Shown: piece after piece, positions 1-10,185 of the stretch
How positions within the stretch are numbered: position 1 is the stretch's first letter
How the letters are laid out: every line of letters starts with the position of its first letter
Assembly (NCBI GenBank): GCA_011503125.2
Contig: WWBZ02000062.1
Location: 3,596,001 to 3,660,000 of the forward strand
Length of the DNA: 64,000 nt
Direction of reading: 5' to 3'
Source of the DNA: Botryosphaeria dothidea
Lineage: Eukaryota; Ascomycota; Dothideomycetes; Botryosphaeriales; Botryosphaeriaceae
Translations under genes and position numbers: made by a program
The notes under the pieces: model-generated
What the model saw: only the letters and a program-made list of their open reading frames with translations
What the model was told of the DNA's origin: nothing
Databases searched by the model: none

Positions 1-1206
1 GCACTTCTGTCCCTGGTACTCAAAAGCGGCGCGAATTGTGTTCAAAGCAGCATTCCTGATGTCCGCAGAAGAGTGAACGATGCCCCAGTTCTTACCCCCC
101 GTCTCGCCGATCACGCGGGGATAAGAGTTGTAGACGCCATCGCCAATAGCATTACCAATCTTCTTCTGTAAGCCTTTGAAGACCTGTGTCGATCCAATGT
201 AGCTCAAAGCGCCAAATTCGGGTCTCTTCAGAATGGTGTTGGTCACCTCCTCGGCGTCTCCTGGGAGGAACTGGATAACATCCTTAGGCAGACCGGCTTC
301 GAGGAGAATCTGATGGAGAAGCCAACTCGCATGCAATGCGTAGTCTGAAGGCTTCCAGATGACCACATTCCCAAGCAGTGCCGCTGGGCCAATCAGGGTA
401 GCACCGAGAGCGGTGAAGTTGAACGGAGCAATGGCGTAAACAAACCCCTCGAGAGGACGGTATTCCAGCTTGTTCCAGTCTCCGTCAGAATGAATTTTGG
501 GCTGTTGCGAGTAGAGAGACCAAGCTTCCTGTATGTAGTATTTGAAGAAGTCGACGGTCTCGGCGGCGGCATCGATCTCGGCTTGCCAGATGTTCTTGCC
601 CTGTCCCAGCATTGTGGCTGCCACGATGTCTGAACGGTACTTTCCAGATATCAGCTCGCAAGCCCGTAGAAAGATTGCCGCGCGATCCTCGAAAGGCATA
701 GCCTCCCAAGCCGGCTTGGCCTTCAATGCTGCATCTACTGCATCATTGACCTGCTGTGGTGTTGCCGTAGCATACAGCGCCACAGTTTCACCGTGCTTCG
801 AGGGGTTCTCCTGTTTGCGGGACTTGTGTGTCTCAACCTTGCCATACAGTCAGCATGAGACCGAAACTATTATACTGCAAAACGGAACCATACATTGGTA
901 CCACTGATGCTGATGTGAACATGCACTGGTAGTTGACTTTTCAACTTCTTCAAAGCTGCTGTGAGTTCAGCTCTCTCAACAGAATCTTTGCGGTAGTCGA
1001 GCTTGGAATATAGTAAGCAAAAAGAACCAGAAAGCTCAAGATTTTCGGTATGCAGCATCATAACCTACCAGCCTCTCATTTTCAAACTTTGGGGGATTCC
1101 ACAGACTTAGAGCCCTACGCAATGGACTAGTGGCGGTGATGCTGCAGGGAAATGTGGTCAGTGAGCGAGTGGCTCTGACGCGCCCCTTCAGAGAGAATGT
1201 TTTCAT
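1..1206 (-). CDS. Delta-1-pyrroline-5-carboxylate dehydrogenase (partial, 3' end outside window)
   Basis: Mitochondrial ALDH4-type enzyme that oxidises P5C/glutamate semialdehyde to glutamate, the second step of proline catabolism. The ATG at 1206 opens a basic N-terminus (MKTFSLKGRVRATRS) suited to mitochondrial import. Exons are 1206-1069, 1001-894 and 837 to the window edge. The introns, 1002-1068 and 838-893, both keep phase. About 361 codons are visible. Aldehyde-dehydrogenase landmarks are present: the APFNFTA segment, WKPSDYA, and GETGGKN followed by AFEYQGQK. The first three bases of the window are the codon of the expected catalytic cysteine, so the C-terminal part is missing. The gene is divergent from the proline dehydrogenase gene, which supports the assignment. 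The family call is firm; the exon 1/2 junction was chosen because it restores the LDYRKDSVERAEL segment. Confidence 0.95.
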
Positions 1207-1733
1207 GATGGTAAAGGAATGATGGTGGATGATACTCTGGGTTTAGGATGATCTGAATAGCCTACATGCGGCCTATTAAACCTTCTCGCATGTGCATGAT
1301 TCGCCGGGTGGGAATTCCGACCCCCACTGTCCTGGAGCACAGTGTCGGTGGTTGTGTCCGACTTTCCGGAGATCATCCACCGATGTCAACCCCCATTTAC
1401 ATTATCTTTGATGATTATCGCCGGTCCCGGCGAGTATAATCAATTTTTTCTTAGCTGCCGTTCCGCTATCATGCCGCGGATTTGCTTTTTCCGATAACCC
1501 CTCTTCCATGCCCCTCACACATCGCACTCACACGTGGTGTCCTGCTTCTGCTTTTTCGATTTGAATCTTCGTAGAGCCCGGTAGTGAATGAGAATCGATA
1601 AGCACTACGGTCGGAAAGATCACCCGATAGTCTAAAAGATGAGACTCCTCTTCTCGACCGATCCAAAAGATAAATTCATGCCAGTGCCCTTTGATATACT
1701 ACTTGAATACACAACTGCCGCTTTACCGAGAGA
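1207..1733. promoter_or_regulatory. Shared promoter region of the divergent P5C dehydrogenase and proline dehydrogenase genes
   Basis: This is the 527-base intergenic space between two divergent proline-catabolic genes, so it should hold the control elements of both. It contains a palindrome at 1419-1432 with CGCCGG and CCGGCG arms separated by TC. Further CGG or CCG triplets occur near 1301-1306 and 1364-1369. Zn2Cys6 regulators bind paired CGG triplets. Binding here is inferred, not shown. Confidence 0.55.
1419..1432. promoter_or_regulatory. CGG/CCG palindrome, candidate Zn2Cys6 regulator site
   Basis: Inverted repeat CGCCGG-TC-CCGGCG, about 210 bases upstream of the P5C dehydrogenase ATG and 300 upstream of the proline dehydrogenase ATG. 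The arms are perfect. Zn2Cys6 dimers recognise paired CGG triplets, and the proline activator of Aspergillus belongs to that class. Function is inferred. Confidence 0.4.
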
Positions 1734-3242
1734 ATGCTATGCAATCGTTCTGAACTGCCGAAGAGGAGGACCTTCTCTCTTGCTTCGAAGTTACGCACAC
1801 CAAGTACCGTCCTCTCCGTTCGCCTCACGAAGTCCAGTGGCATACGGCGTATCAGCAGCGCTGCAACCGCGGCCGTATCCCATCCCCAAGAACGTAAAGA
1901 GGTCTCTGCCATGAGCAGACTACCGACGAAGACCCTTCTTCGATCCCTGGCAATGACTTCTCTCATGTCTTCACCATGGCTTTTGAGATCTTCCATAGCT
2001 TTGTTGGGGACCATTGCTGGCTCAAATTCTGCGGTTATCAATCCCGATAAGAATCCGATTCTCAACCGTCTCCTTAAATGGACCGTCTACAATCACTTCT
2101 GCTCTGGTACAAATCCTCAGGAGGTTCGCAAGTCAGTGGAGGACGTCAAGAGCATGGGATATCAGGGCGTCATCCTCACCCACGCTAAGGAGATTGTCCT
2201 CGATGAACCTCAGCGAGCGCTAACGGCTGGAGCGGGGTCAAAACACAGCTCTCAATGCCATGGGATGGTCGAGAGATGGAAGCAAAGCTCTATGGACACA
2301 CTACGCATGCTCGGTCCAGGCGACTTCCTTGCTTTGAAGTTAGTCTCCTCCCCGTTCGCCAATCGCCAATCCATATTCCTTTGTGCTGACAACTTTTACG
2401 TTATTAGGCTCACCGGCGCGGGACCAATGGCAGTGCAAGCCCTGCAGTCTCGGAACCCCATCCCAGAAGTCGTAGATCATGCGCTCACCCAGATTTGCGA
2501 GGAGGCGCGCAAACAAGGATCCCGAATCTGGATTGATGGGGAGCAACAAGCCCTACAGCGGAGCATCGACGAATGGGTAATCGAACTCATGCGGAGATGG
2601 AATCGCAACGGGAAAGCGTTGGTCTACAACACCATTCAAGGCTACCTGAAGGGTGCCAATGCCAATGCTGACCGTCACATCTCATTGGCCGCCTTGGAAG
2701 GATGGACCCTGGGTATCAAGCTCGTGCGTGGGGCTTACATCGAGCATGAAGTCCGCTCTTTGATCCACGGCACCAAGGAGGACACGGATCAATCTTACAA
2801 TGCCATAGCGGAGAAACTTATCAACCAGAAACTTCCGCCTGAGGATCAAGCGCAGGGACTGGGTTTTCCGAGCTCAGCTCTCTTCTTGGCCACCCACAAT
2901 GCTGCAAGTGTATCCAAGGCCTGCGCCATACATCGTGCCCGCCTCGATGCAGGACTGCCAACCACTTCGCTTGAATGTGGACAGATCGTCGGCATGGCGG
3001 ATGAGTTGGGGTGCGAATTGATCTCAAATTACGAAAGGTGCTTGGCGGATCCTTCCATGGAGAAAGCAAGAGCTCCAAAGGCATTCAAGTGTCTGACTTG
3101 GGGTTCAGTTGGAGAATGCATGGGTTATTTACACCGCCGGGCCATCGAAAACCGGGGAGCGGTGGCGAGAACCAAACATATGTCAGGCGCTCTCAAGGAA
3201 GAGCTGCGCCGGAGGGCATGGGGGATGGGAAAGAAGGAATAG
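1734..3242 (+). CDS. Proline dehydrogenase (mitochondrial)
   Basis: FAD-dependent oxidation of proline to pyrroline-5-carboxylate, the first step of proline catabolism, at the inner mitochondrial membrane. Exons are 1734-2338 and 2408-3242. The 69-nt intron has a GTTAGT donor and TTATTAG acceptor, is a multiple of three and contains no stop. The spliced product has about 479 residues; unspliced RNA would encode 23 extra residues between FLALK and LTGAG. The N-terminus is Ser/Arg-rich like a mitochondrial presequence. PRODH motifs are visible: KLVRGAY in the barrel, LATHN, and near the C-terminus YLHRRAIEN with the paired arginines that bind the substrate carboxylate. It is divergent from P5C dehydrogenase, the next enzyme of the pathway. 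Confidence 0.95.
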   Translation: MLCNRSELPKRRTFSLASKLRTPSTVLSVRLTKSSGIRRISSAATAAVSHPQERKEVSAMSRLPTKTLLRSLAMTSLMSSPWLLRSSIALLGTIAGSNSAVINPDKNPILNRLLKWTVYNHFCSGTNPQEVRKSVEDVKSMGYQGVILTHAKEIVLDEPQRALTAGAGSKHSSQCHGMVERWKQSSMDTLRMLGPGDFLALKLVSSPFANRQSIFLCADNFYVIRLTGAGPMAVQALQSRNPIPEVVDHALTQICEEARKQGSRIWIDGEQQALQRSIDEWVIELMRRWNRNGKALVYNTIQGYLKGANANADRHISLAALEGWTLGIKLVRGAYIEHEVRSLIHGTKEDTDQSYNAIAEKLINQKLPPEDQAQGLGFPSSALFLATHNAASVSKACAIHRARLDAGLPTTSLECGQIVGMADELGCELISNYERCLADPSMEKARAPKAFKCLTWGSVGECMGYLHRRAIENRGAVARTKHMSGALKEELRRRAWGMGKKE

Positions 3243-3632
3243 AACATTGCGGAGAATAGTTCCAAGCCTTGATCATCTTTTGAACGTGCTTGACTGCATT
3301 GCCACTTGCATTCCTACTTCAACAATCCAAATTCTCTAAATTTTTTATTCATACCACCATTCCATTCCATGCAAGAGAACTAGACACCAAGCTTCCTCAA
3401 ATAAAGAGATATACACGGGTGGATAAAGCTGCCATGTGGATGAGAATACCATCAACAAGCCTAGCCACTTACATCGGAATGACTCCTTCAAGTCGCGACA
3501 AGTGATAGTAAGCGATTGAGTTTTTCACCTGGCATATAGTATCGACAGACATAAGTGATAGCTTATACACCGGCGATTAATTTCGTTTGATTCATAGAAG
3601 TACTCTAGGCCACCTAGACGCAGCGTCTTTAT
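3243..3632. other. Intergenic region between convergent genes
   Basis: This 390-base space lies between the 3' ends of the proline dehydrogenase and flavin-reductase-like genes and should hold both 3' UTRs. No convincing gene, RNA or repeat is seen. Confidence 0.5.
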
Positions 3633-4683
3633 TTACATGTCCTTCCTCGACTTGGCCAGGGTGGAAACAAGGTCACTCTTCCCACACTCATCAACCCAAT
3701 GTTTCCTCGGTAGCTCGAAAGTAGAGGTGATGCGGCCGTAGGACATCCCTCCGAGCTGGCCAAGAGGTCGAAGCTTGTTGAGGTCGATGTGGCTGACATC
3801 AGCGTTCGCCGCATCTTCACGAACCCAGAAACGCGTTGCCTCGATCAACACCAGACCTGCGACGCTCATGCCTTCTCGCTGATGATCTTGGAACTCCTTA
3901 ATGTCGATGACCTTGCCCTCGATGGAAAAGACGGATTCTTGCACGCGTGCTGGCTTGACGGTGGATGTAGGTGCTTCGTGCAGACCGGACACGTCCCACT
4001 CGGAGACGCCGTAAGGGGCATCGATGGAGGTCGCGTTGACAGCCTCAACCATGTTCTCAGAGACAGCATTGATGACACATTCTCCCGTTTCTTTGAGATT
4101 GCGGTAGGTGTCTTTGACTCGGCCAGGTCTCGAGGAGAATCCCACAATGAACATGGGCGGGTCGTGATCGATGACCTGGAAGTAACTGAAAGGAGAGAGA
4201 TTCTTGGTGGCACCATCTTTAGATACCGTGCTGATGAAACCGATAGGTCGGGGCGCAATCCCAGAGATGAGTAGCCGGTAGTTGTTGACCATGGGCCGGT
4301 CAGGTGCGTAAGGGTCTACCTCCACGTGTTTGGCGTGCAAGTCGTTACCATTGACACCTTTGCCATAGCGCCAGTTAGGGTCAGGGTGCTTTGTGACTTC
4401 GATAGGTGTGTCTGAGTGATCAAAATCTGGGCGCTCAGCGAGGACTTTCTCGAAATCACGGACTCTGTCCACGATCCCGTATTGTACTTGCGTGGTCTTG
4501 GCTGCTTGTGTCGTCGAAGAACTCGTTCTAGCTGAGGAAAAAAGTACTCCATATGGTCTTAAATGTGAAGATATAGGCCTGTGGCACCTGGTCTTGGAAT
4601 TAGAAGGAATTTTCCAAAAGCTGAATTCAAACTTACCTCCGGGTAGCGTTAAGGTAGGCAATTAAATTTTTGCTCACTACCAT
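3633..4683 (-). CDS. Flavin reductase-like, FMN-binding split-barrel protein
   Basis: The body matches the flavin-reductase-like FMN-binding split barrel: PRPIGFISTVSKDG, NLSPFSYFQ, then DPPMFIVGFSSRP. The substrate is unknown. The best model starts at the ATG at 4683, with exon 1 at 4683-4637 and exon 2 at 4587-3633. The 49-nt intron (4588-4636) has a GTAAGT donor and CCAG acceptor. The product is about 333 residues with an Arg-rich, acid-free N-terminus (MVVSKNLIAYLNATRRCHR) that could target mitochondria. A continuous reading frame from 4661 also exists but runs through that intron, so I prefer the spliced start. It lies beside the proline catabolic pair, facing proline dehydrogenase tail to tail. 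A role in proline use is only a guess. Confidence 0.85.
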
Positions 4684-5302
4684 GATGAGGATTAACCAGT
4701 AAATCTTTCCTACGGAAAATAGAAAACAATCTCAATGCAGCTTTGCTGATTGTTTTGCATACCATGTGTCTCTCATGTTTATTGTATTATTAGTGACCAT
4801 TCACGGATGATAGCGGGATGGCTCTTCCGACAGCTCGGAGCGAGATTGGCGCATATATCGGAGAGCTCATCCGCTCCCGCTAAGCCCATTCAGGAGCTTC
4901 CGGCCTCCCTTCTGATAAACTTTCCGGTCGGACTCGTCCATCCCATCAAAATCACGGTTCTTATCTTTTTTGCTCCCCTAATACGCGGCTGCATCGGTCT
5001 GATTCTTGGGTCCTCCAATTATGTGAATTCTGCCCCAATGTGTGGGAATTGAGCAATCTGTGTAATCCACGTCGATTGGGAATTTATTGCCGAACTCAGG
5101 TCTGCACTATCGTAGATGCGGGGTAGCTGTGCAGGAGATAAGACTTATGGGGAACTACACACTAACCACGACGGCGCTATCATCGCTATCGGTCATTCCT
5201 CTTTTGCTTAACATGGTTGTTGAACTTATAATCGGAACGCTGCCCCGACTCTTCGACAGCTTTCGTAGTAAATGATTCAGCCGCGGACAGCGTTTGATTA
5301 CT
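4684..5302. other. Promoter region between divergent genes
   Basis: This space separates the flavin-reductase-like gene (minus) from the Zn2Cys6 regulator (plus) and should carry both promoters. I see no repeat, RNA gene or clear operator. Confidence 0.4.
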
Positions 5303-7858
5303 ATGCCCACCTCGACGAATCAGTGCAGGGTGAGAAAGAAAGTCTCGAAAGCGTATGGAAAAATTGCATACCGACCTCAATAACTGCAGCTGCTAACGAC
5401 GCATAGCTGCGACAGATGTCGGGTTATGAAAGTGAAATGCTCCGGCTTGCAGCCATGCTCCAGGTGTGCCCGGAAGAAAGAGCGGTGCCACTATGCACCC
5501 GAAGTCAAGCGCATAACTGTTTCGGAGAGGTAATTGGCTGAATCATTCGGAAGGCAATCGAGAGGGCTGACGAGCTATGCCATGCAGTTATCTCCGAGAT
5601 CTGGAAAGCCGGAACAACCAAGCTCTATCCCTCTTTCCGAGTCCTAGCCCGGAAACGCTTCATCAATCTAGTCCGACCCGTGGACCTGAGGGTAGTCCTG
5701 TTGCATCCAACAGAGTTTTTTCTACACGATCTGATGATTTGGCCCAATATGGTATTCCGGACGAAAATTCAGACGCTGGTGAGATTTCACAAGTACTTTA
5801 CTTTCAGGGGCTGCGAGGCCCATGCTAATATCTACGTCGCTGATCTAGATGTTCCCGCAACTCGCCATCCTCCGACCCAGTTTTCCTTAACGGACGCACA
5901 CGGGAGTGACTTCGGAACAGCGTTCCGGCAGAATCCTCTAGCCGATAACGATTATACCTTCGCTGAGATAGGCGGGAGGTTTTGTAAGTAAATGCTCTAG
6001 ACGATTTGTTCTTGACGTCAGGCTGACTCGCGTTCAAAGGGTACATGGGCCCTTGTTCCTCATGGTCTTTCTGTAGACGCGTCTTATCCCTGCTCGGATG
6101 GCGACTACCAGAATCACTCTTTCAACCAGACCCAGGCCACTTTGATGGCGAGAGCTTCCGCTTACAATGGACGCCTCTGGGGCATCATGAAATCCCAGAT
6201 GTTCCCAACGTGCCACCCATGGACTATGCCCTGTTTCTGTTCAACACTGCCAAGTTCTACCTGGGTTCAATATTATACATCATTGACGAAGCAGAATTCC
6301 TCCGTAATATTCACGAGTTTTACAATGACCCCGTAGCAAAGGTGGTGTCATCGAGACATTGGTATGCTCAATTTCTGTTGATTTTGGCCTTTGGAAAAGC
6401 CTCAATCGCCAACGAGAGGTTCCGCGATGGACCACCCGGCTACCAATACGCTGCCAGAGCTATGGCTCTGATGCCGGATCTTGCAGGACTAGCACCAGAT
6501 CCTGTACAAGCAGTTCAGGCGTTGGCTTTAGGCGCAGTATATCTTCAATCTGTGGATATGCGGGTCGGGGCATCGCATCATGTAGGTGATTCAACATCGT
6601 ATATATGACTTCTGCTTACACAATCATCTTGAATCAGATTGGCCACGCATTGAGGACGTGCATAATCGAAGGATGGCATCGCTACATGCCGGAAGAGGTG
6701 GTAGGCGTTGAACTCTCTCGTCGGTGCAACATCATCTTCTGGGTCGTCTACAGACTAGACCGAGAGTTTGGCCCTCTCATCGGTGCTCCGTGTTCCATCT
6801 ACGATGGTGACATTACCGCTAAGCTACCGTCAGACATAGATGAATCTCTTGACGCACTCAACATGACTTTACATGTCCGACTCTCGCGCTTGATGGCCCA
6901 GATTCTGACAGGTATGTGGATGATGGGACGCTATCACGTTCTCGGGCTGACAGCGCTATTGATAGCCATATACGGAGTTGGAAAGCAGTTTGACGGATCT
7001 CTGGTGCCAAACACGCAGAAAGTTTTGAGGGAACTTGCGCAGCTATCTAAAGACATCAACGAACTTCTCAATACACATTTCCAGGGATCAATCAGCAAGG
7101 CGTCCAGAATGGCCTTACGCTTGATATTATCTTATCACCATGTATGGATCAGCCAGCCCCCAGTTTGTCCCTATTCCTGACAAATACAGTGCGTCGTTTT
7201 GACGACACGCCCCTTGGTAATGTGTGCACTTCAAATGCACATCAAACGAGCAGAACCTTTCAGGCGTCGACCCATTTCGCTATCCGCGCCCGTCATCTCA
7301 CTTTTACAGTCGTGTGTAGACTCAGCCCTGATAATATTGCGCACTCTCCGCATGATGGGTGACGAAGATCTTTTGGGTGGATCAAACCTGTACATTAAAA
7401 CGATGCTCTTGCTGACCATGGCTTCAGAAGCTTTCCTCCCCTTTCAATTGGAAGACGCGTCTTCGTCCGCCTTCATCCTCTACCTCATTCGCACAATCAA
7501 CCCCTCGCTCCTCACCGACGAGAGTTGGCCTGAAGACGTTCAACGTATCATGGACAAGATGATCTCCAAGGGCAGCGTGGCGGCACCGTTGCGAAAGCGG
7601 GAGCTCGGCCAGTTGGAGGACGCTCTAGTAGCTTTGAGCCCGGTCGGCGATGGCGCAACGACGCCCGCTTCGAGCGCGCACAGCCAGCCACCCCATCAGG
7701 AACAACAGCCTGCAATGCCTTCCGTGCGCGCCGCAGATTCGGGGTGGGAGCTGTTCTTGGAAAATGGAATCGTTGGAATTTCGCCAACTGAAATGTTGGA
7801 TTTGGCGGCCCAGCTTGAAGTGGACAACAACTTCGTGCCACAGGTTGCGGGATGGTAG
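5303..7858 (+). CDS. Zn2Cys6 transcription factor with fungal-specific transcription factor domain
   Basis: Nuclear regulator. The zinc cluster is encoded at about 5408-5488 with the spacing CxxC-x6-C-x5-CxxC-x6-C, including CDRCRVMKVKC and PCSRCARKKERC. A linker (YLRDLESRNNQ) follows that could form a short coiled coil. The middle homology region begins at WYMGPCSSWSFCRRVL, a hallmark of the fungal_trans domain. Eight exons fit: 5303-5329, 5390-5529, 5588-5778, 5849-5983, 6040-6581, 6638-6911, 6966-7141 and 7190-7858. The first exon is the weak point, because a branch-like GCTAAC before CATAG at 5405 suggests another acceptor. The C-terminus has a low-complexity Ser/Pro/Gln stretch. It sits between proline dehydrogenase and P5C reductase, so a pathway-specific regulator is possible but unproven. 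Confidence 0.9.
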
Positions 7859-8163
7859 GGTAGATATCCAGTGCTAACATTAAAACGCTTAGAAAGACAC
7901 GAAATGGTAATGAGCGCTATACGGAACCAACTCGGGTCGCATGAATATGGCGCGAATACCTATCCACCTTCTTTCACCTTTTCTTCGGGATTCTCTTCCG
8001 ATGTGGGGACACCTGACTCAACACCACCGATGGCGCCATATTGTATAACTCGATCATGCCAGCCACTTGCATTTACCCTAGGGTTCTTCTCAAGTAGCAT
8101 GACTCCATGCAGATCACAGGGTTGATGTTCATTTGCCCGACACACCCATCCCGCATCCTCACA
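7859..8163. other. Intergenic region upstream of the YCII-domain gene
   Basis: About 305 bases without a supported gene. It probably contains the regulator's 3' UTR and the promoter of the YCII-domain gene. Confidence 0.4.
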
Positions 8164-8823
8164 ATGCTACCCAAATCCAGCCGCCTGAGCGTGACACTCA
8201 GCTCTCGTCACCTCTCTCGATCAGCTCGTAATCCTCTTCTCGGCCGTATCCGTGGCTTCTCGACGGCGAACATGCCAAAGAAGGAGTTCCTTTGCCTGCT
8301 TCCGGACAAACCGAATGTTTTGGAACAACGCAAGATAGCTGGACCGTACGTGCTGGGGCGTTCTTTTCCAACTTTCGGGCATGAGCATCCACACCACGTT
8401 TCTAACTCTGCTAAAGGCTGCACCACGAGCAAATCAAGCCCCAGATAGCATCTGGTACTCTGGTAGCAGGAGGTAAGTTGCTCACCTATGATGACGTACG
8501 CTCTGCGAGGCTTCTCAGCAGGTTCTGACCTAATATTTAGGAGGAACGTATGAAGAGCATCCCGTGGAGGGAAAACCTGCTCGCCAGACAGGTAGCATGA
8601 TCATTTACGCGGCCGAGAGCGTCGATGAGGTCTGGGAGGTGATCAGGAGCGACGCCTACACGGCCCATGGTGTTTGGGATCTTGATAAAGTTCAGGTCAT
8701 TCCGGTATGCCAGTCCATCGCCTTGTTACCTCGTCTTGCGTGAGGCATTATTGCTGATTACGAATGAGTCAGTATGTATCGGCAGTGCGGACGCCAATGA
8801 TCGGATCGCCTTCCCGAAAATAG
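8164..8823 (+). CDS. YCII-related domain protein
   Basis: Four exons fit in phase: 8164-8345, 8417-8472, 8541-8704 and 8773-8823. They encode about 150 residues. The core KKEFLCLLPDKPNVLEQR, then LHHEQIKPQIASGTLVAGG, and later SVDEVWEVIRSDAYTAHGVWD, matches small YCII-like proteins. These have a ferredoxin-like fold related to the muconolactone isomerase family, and most lack a known reaction. The first 36 residues are rich in Ser and Arg (SSRHLSRSARNPLLGRIRGFS), like a mitochondrial presequence. A second in-frame ATG at MPKKEF would give a cytosolic form. It lies upstream of P5C reductase in the same direction. Confidence 0.85.
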
Positions 8824-9018
8824 AACCGAAAGTGGGAGAGTCGGAACGGCAAAGCCGCATCGAACAACAAGGTACGTCCGCTGCTACGTTAAATATTCAA
8901 GATGTAGACAGGAATACTTTGCTAGATATCTACTGGTTACCTGCTTTATCGCTGTGAACTCCTACAAATATCGTCTTTTTCTCTTCCTTTTCGTTGAGTA
9001 AGAGATCGTCCGAACAAC

Positions 9019-9973
9019 ATGAGTGAATCCGACCTGACAGCAGCATTCATCGGCTGCGGTGAGCCCTCCCCTCCCTTCCAGACTAGCGGCACACGCACAG
9101 AACCACTGACCACGCTCAGGCAACATGGGCGGCGCCGTCCTGGACGGCCTGCTCGACGCGATCCGCGCGGACGACGGTCCCGCGCCCCCGCGGATATCAA
9201 GCTTCATCGCCTACACGCACACCCCCAGCTCCGCCCAGCGCCTCCACGAAAAATACACCAGCGGCGCACACGCACCGCGCGTCCGCGTCCTGCACGCCCG
9301 CATCGTCGACGCCATCCGCCCGGCGGACGTCGTCGTGCTCGGCTTCAAGCCGCACATGGCGCGCGCCGTGCTCGGCGCCGCGGAGGTGCGGCGCGCGCTG
9401 CGCGGCAAGCTGGTCGTCAGCATGCTGGCGGGCCTGAGTGCCGCCGAGGTGCGCGGCCTCTGCGGCGATGGTGGTGGTGGCGGCGCCGCGGGGCCGGTCG
9501 TGGCCAAGGCCGTGCCCAACGTCGCGGCGCGGTGCCGCCGGTCCATGACGATTCTGGAGAGCGCGGAGGACGGTGCCGTGCCGCCGCGGGAGGCGGAGCT
9601 GGTGGAGTGGCTGTTCGGCCGGGTTGGGAGCGTGAAGTGGGTTGCGGCGGGGCTGGTGAATGCTGGGTCGATGCTGATGACGGCGTGTTTGGCGGCGTTG
9701 TCGGTTCCGGTTGAGGGGCTGTTGGACGGGTCGGTGGCGGAGGGGCTTCGGAGGGCGGATGCGATGGAGATTGCTGTGCAGGGGATCTACGGACTGGGGG
9801 CCATGTTGGCTGCTGGAGTGCATCCGGCTGTCGTGCGGGAGACGATCTCGTCGCCCAGGGGCTGCACTATCCAATCGCTGTTGACCGTCGAGAAAGCGGC
9901 CACGAGGGCGGTCTTTGCGCAGGCGTTGATTGATGGGACGCGTCACCTGCAGCCTGCGAATGATAAGAGGTAG
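9019..9973 (+). CDS. Pyrroline-5-carboxylate reductase
   Basis: Reduces pyrroline-5-carboxylate to proline with NAD(P)H, the last step of proline synthesis. Exon 1 (9019-9058) and exon 2 (9120-9973) join to restore the nucleotide-binding motif AAFIGCGNMGGA. The 61-nt intron splits the second glycine codon of that motif. Further family signatures are VVLGFKPHMA, KLVVSMLAGLS, AKAVPNVAA and the C-terminal ETISSPRGCTIQSL, which resembles the conserved P5C reductase helix. About 297 residues, near the usual length. GC content and third-position GC are much higher than in the neighbouring catabolic genes. It may be a paralogue rather than the only housekeeping enzyme; that needs the rest of the genome. 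Confidence 0.92.
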
Positions 9974-10185
9974 GGCCAGATGCACATAGCTGACATGTAC
10001 TTGTGGCGTATCACCGTTTTCATAGCGGACCTCTGATGGACAGATTTGAGAGATGAAGTGAAGTTGATTTCAGGGTATAAAAGCTACAAGTTGTAGTCGT
10101 AATCGTCGTACTAATCAAACACGCACGCCTGCATTGCAGACCGCTTTCTCAGCCTGCATACGCGCTTGTCCACTCTTCAGCTCGC

